This document shows, piece by piece, positions 45,331 to 45,382 of a DNA stretch of 45,382 nt. The notes beneath the pieces were generated by a model. The model saw only the letters and a program-made list of their open reading frames with translations, had not been told where the DNA came from and ran no database searches. Made by a program: the position numbers and the translations under genes. Origin of the DNA: a virus; IMG/VR virus record IMGVR_UViG_3300042691_006622, positions 1 to 45,382 of that record; one strand, written 5' to 3'. How positions within the stretch are numbered: position 1 is the stretch's first letter; each line of letters starts with the position of its first letter.

Positions 45331-45382
45331 CGCATTTGGCGCTATCCCTTTGGAAATTTGTGGCAAAATACTCAGACCTTCT
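45331..45382. repeat. 52-bp terminal direct repeat, right copy
   Basis: Identical to 1-52; see the left copy. Confidence 0.9.

Overview
The window is an essentially complete genome of a T7-like podovirus of cyanobacteria (marine cyanopodovirus, Autographiviridae-type). The evidence is a single-subunit RNA polymerase followed by the T7 order of replication, capsid and tail genes, plus cyanophage-type extras: an NblA-like phycobilisome-degradation adaptor, class I ribonucleotide reductase, MazG-like hydrolase, ThyX, thioredoxin, and an integrase beside a fragment of a tRNA-Leu gene. The moderate G+C content suggests a Synechococcus-like rather than a low-GC Prochlorococcus host; this is inference. 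The first 52 bases recur exactly as the last 52, so the contig closes to a circle of about 45,330 bp. This is an assembly overlap or permutation and need not be the physical terminal repeat.

Every gene I accept lies on the minus strand, so the phage map reads from high to low coordinates. (1) Early arm, 45.1-42.4 kb: small unknown, partly membrane proteins and a 239-aa cysteine-rich protein. (2) RNA polymerase, 42.4-40.0 kb. (3) Lysogeny-like module, 39.8-38.2 kb: MarR-like winged-helix protein coupled by an ATGA overlap to a complete tyrosine integrase, then a hairpin, a 41-bp tRNA-Leu fragment (candidate attP) and a terminator. (4) Replication and nucleotide metabolism, 38.2-28.5 kb: SSB, endonuclease I, primase-helicase, thioredoxin, DNA polymerase, endonuclease VII, 5'-3' exonuclease, NblA-like protein, DUF3310, MazG-like, NrdA and NrdB. 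Most of these genes overlap by 1-20 nt, so translational coupling is likely. (5) Virion genes, 28.3-8.2 kb: gp7.3-like, portal, scaffold, capsid, tail tubes A and B, internal proteins 13-16 and tail fibre. (6) Second accessory and lysis-packaging block, 8.2-1.6 kb: a second, divergent tyrosine recombinase, a ribbon-helix-helix protein, small membrane proteins, a C39-like peptidase, small terminase, HNH endonuclease, tail-lysozyme protein and large terminase. (7) ThyX and three to four tiny ORFs, 1.4-0.04 kb, between the terminase and the genome junction.

Most interesting points: two unrelated-looking integrases in one T7-like phage; a 38-bp imperfect repeat just upstream of both the second integrase and the ribbon-helix-helix gene; two G-rich elements of matching architecture on opposite strands around the ThyX/genome-end segment; tandem elements upstream of the capsid gene that could be late promoters; a phage thioredoxin next to a polymerase whose thioredoxin-binding insertion looks shortened; an NrdB without the usual radical tyrosine; and an NblA-like gene inside the replication operon. 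I found no psbA, hli or talC. Ten proposed genes are shorter than 60 codons and easy to miss.
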